Of a DNA stretch of 64,000 nucleotides, positions 63,541-64,000 are shown one piece after another (within the stretch, counting starts at the first letter, position 1; the number at the start of each line of letters is the position of its first letter). The stretch spans positions 1 to 64,000 of the forward strand of contig JAEUHG010000002.1 in NCBI GenBank assembly GCA_016795425.1. The letters run 5' to 3'. The position numbers were made by a program, and so were the translations under genes. This DNA is from Verrucomicrobiales bacterium (GTDB lineage Bacteria > Verrucomicrobiota > Verrucomicrobiia > Limisphaerales > CAIMTB01). The notes below the pieces were generated by a model. It saw only the letters and a program-made list of their open reading frames with translations, did not search any database and was not told where the DNA came from.

Positions 63541-64000
63541 ACGCGGACCCCATCACCGTTCGGGTCAGGGAGGTGGCGTTTCACGTCCTGCCCATGCGCA
63601 CGCGCATGCCCTTCAAGTACGGCATCGCCTCCCTCTCGGCCTTGCCCCACCTGCTGGTTCGCACCGAAGTCGAAGTGGGAGCCCGGAGGGTGGTGGGCAT
63701 CACGGCCGAGGGATTGCCACCCAAGTGGTTCACCAAGGACCCAGCCACGACGTTCGAGCAGGACCTGGTGGGGATGCTGGACGTGATCCGCCACGCTGCC
63801 GCGGTGGCGGTGGAACTGGGCCGCCAACCCTCCGTGTTCGCATTCTGGTGGGCACTCCATCAGGAGCAGAGCCGCTGGGCGGCGGAACGCGGACATCCCC
63901 CGTTGCTCTCCGGACTCGGCACGAGTCTGATGGAAGGGGCCGTCATCGACGGCTTTTGTCAGGCGACGGCTTCGACGTTCCATGAGGTCGCCCGGAATGG
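63537..64000 (+). CDS. Enolase-superfamily enzyme, N-terminal part (runs off the right edge)
   Basis: At least 154 residues. The frame from the ATG at 63537 stays open to the window end. The capping-domain opening REVAFHVLPMRTRMPFKYGIA and LVRTEV are typical of mandelate racemase/muconate lactonizing enzymes, but the barrel with its metal ligands is outside the window. Unlike the enzyme at 55404 it has no Tat signal, so it is cytoplasmic. Coupled to the MetE-like gene by an ATGA overlap. Confidence 0.75.
   Translation, partial: MNADPITVRVREVAFHVLPMRTRMPFKYGIASLSALPHLLVRTEVEVGARRVVGITAEGLPPKWFTKDPATTFEQDLVGMLDVIRHAAAVAVELGRQPSVFAFWWALHQEQSRWAAERGHPPLLSGLGTSLMEGAVIDGFCQATASTFHEVARN

Noticed and set aside
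1..64000. CRISPR arrays, tRNA or rRNA genes, transposases, integrases or phage genes
   Set aside because: None seen; no spaced direct repeats, cloverleaf sequences or mobile-element proteins were found.

Overview
The window looks like chromosomal DNA of a free-living member of the Verrucomicrobia, probably the Pedosphaera/Limisphaerales branch; this is an inference from gene content. The evidence is high GC, very large secreted proteins built from LamG, Ig, lamin-tail, PA14 and CotH modules, a type II pseudopilin with an H-x9-DG tail, a WD40 Ser/Thr kinase paired with an ECF sigma factor, and a PVC-type heme-binding CxxCH/HEAT protein. I see no tRNA, rRNA, CRISPR array, insertion sequence or phage gene.

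Layout. 1-7715: one giant leftward secreted protein, open at the left edge, with five LamG modules, chitobiase-type beta-sandwiches, Ig domains, a dockerin and a cohesin-like module. 7796-11418: a leftward membrane operon (TPR-like protein, signal peptidase I, NfeD, FloA flotillin, FloA-associated protein). 11514-15462: ECF sigma factor and WD40 kinase. 15591-19966: PVC cytochrome/HEAT dehydrogenase coupled to a ceramidase-like protein. 20115-22690: H-NOX gas sensor coupled to an HNOBA-PAS histidine kinase. 22691-23048: a regulatory region with a long imperfect palindrome and a near-consensus sigma-54 promoter. 23049-27661: a rightward four-gene operon for secreted beta-proteins that resembles a chaperone-usher pathway. 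27805-29923: a sigma-54 response regulator preceded by a NusG-like protein, which has its own sigma-54-like promoter.

30397-37000: prolyl oligopeptidase, MATE transporter, PQQ dehydrogenase with an inserted cytochrome c, and a pseudopilin. 37008-47030: two divergent secreted giants. 47148-53999: a secreted protein, a 660-bp gene-less stretch, a DUF2723/TPR membrane glycosyltransferase-like protein, a small membrane protein and a second ECF sigma factor. 54159-58672: a catabolic set (Gfo/Idh/MocA oxidoreductase, enolase-superfamily enzyme, doubled PmoA-like protein). 58677-60370: small membrane protein, DUF1272 protein and a CHAD polyphosphate-binding protein with a Pho-box-like repeat upstream. 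60642-64000: ParE-type topoisomerase subunit, MetE-like methyltransferase and a partial enolase-superfamily enzyme.

The most interesting unit is 20115-29923. A nitric-oxide-type sensor and its kinase lie on one side of a putative surface-fibre operon that has a sigma-54 promoter, and an NtrC-family response regulator lies on the other. The kinase has no receiver and no neighbouring regulator of its own, and the regulator has no neighbouring kinase. I infer a circuit from NO to H-NOX to kinase to response regulator to sigma-54-driven surface appendage. The wiring is a hypothesis; the parts are visible in the sequence.
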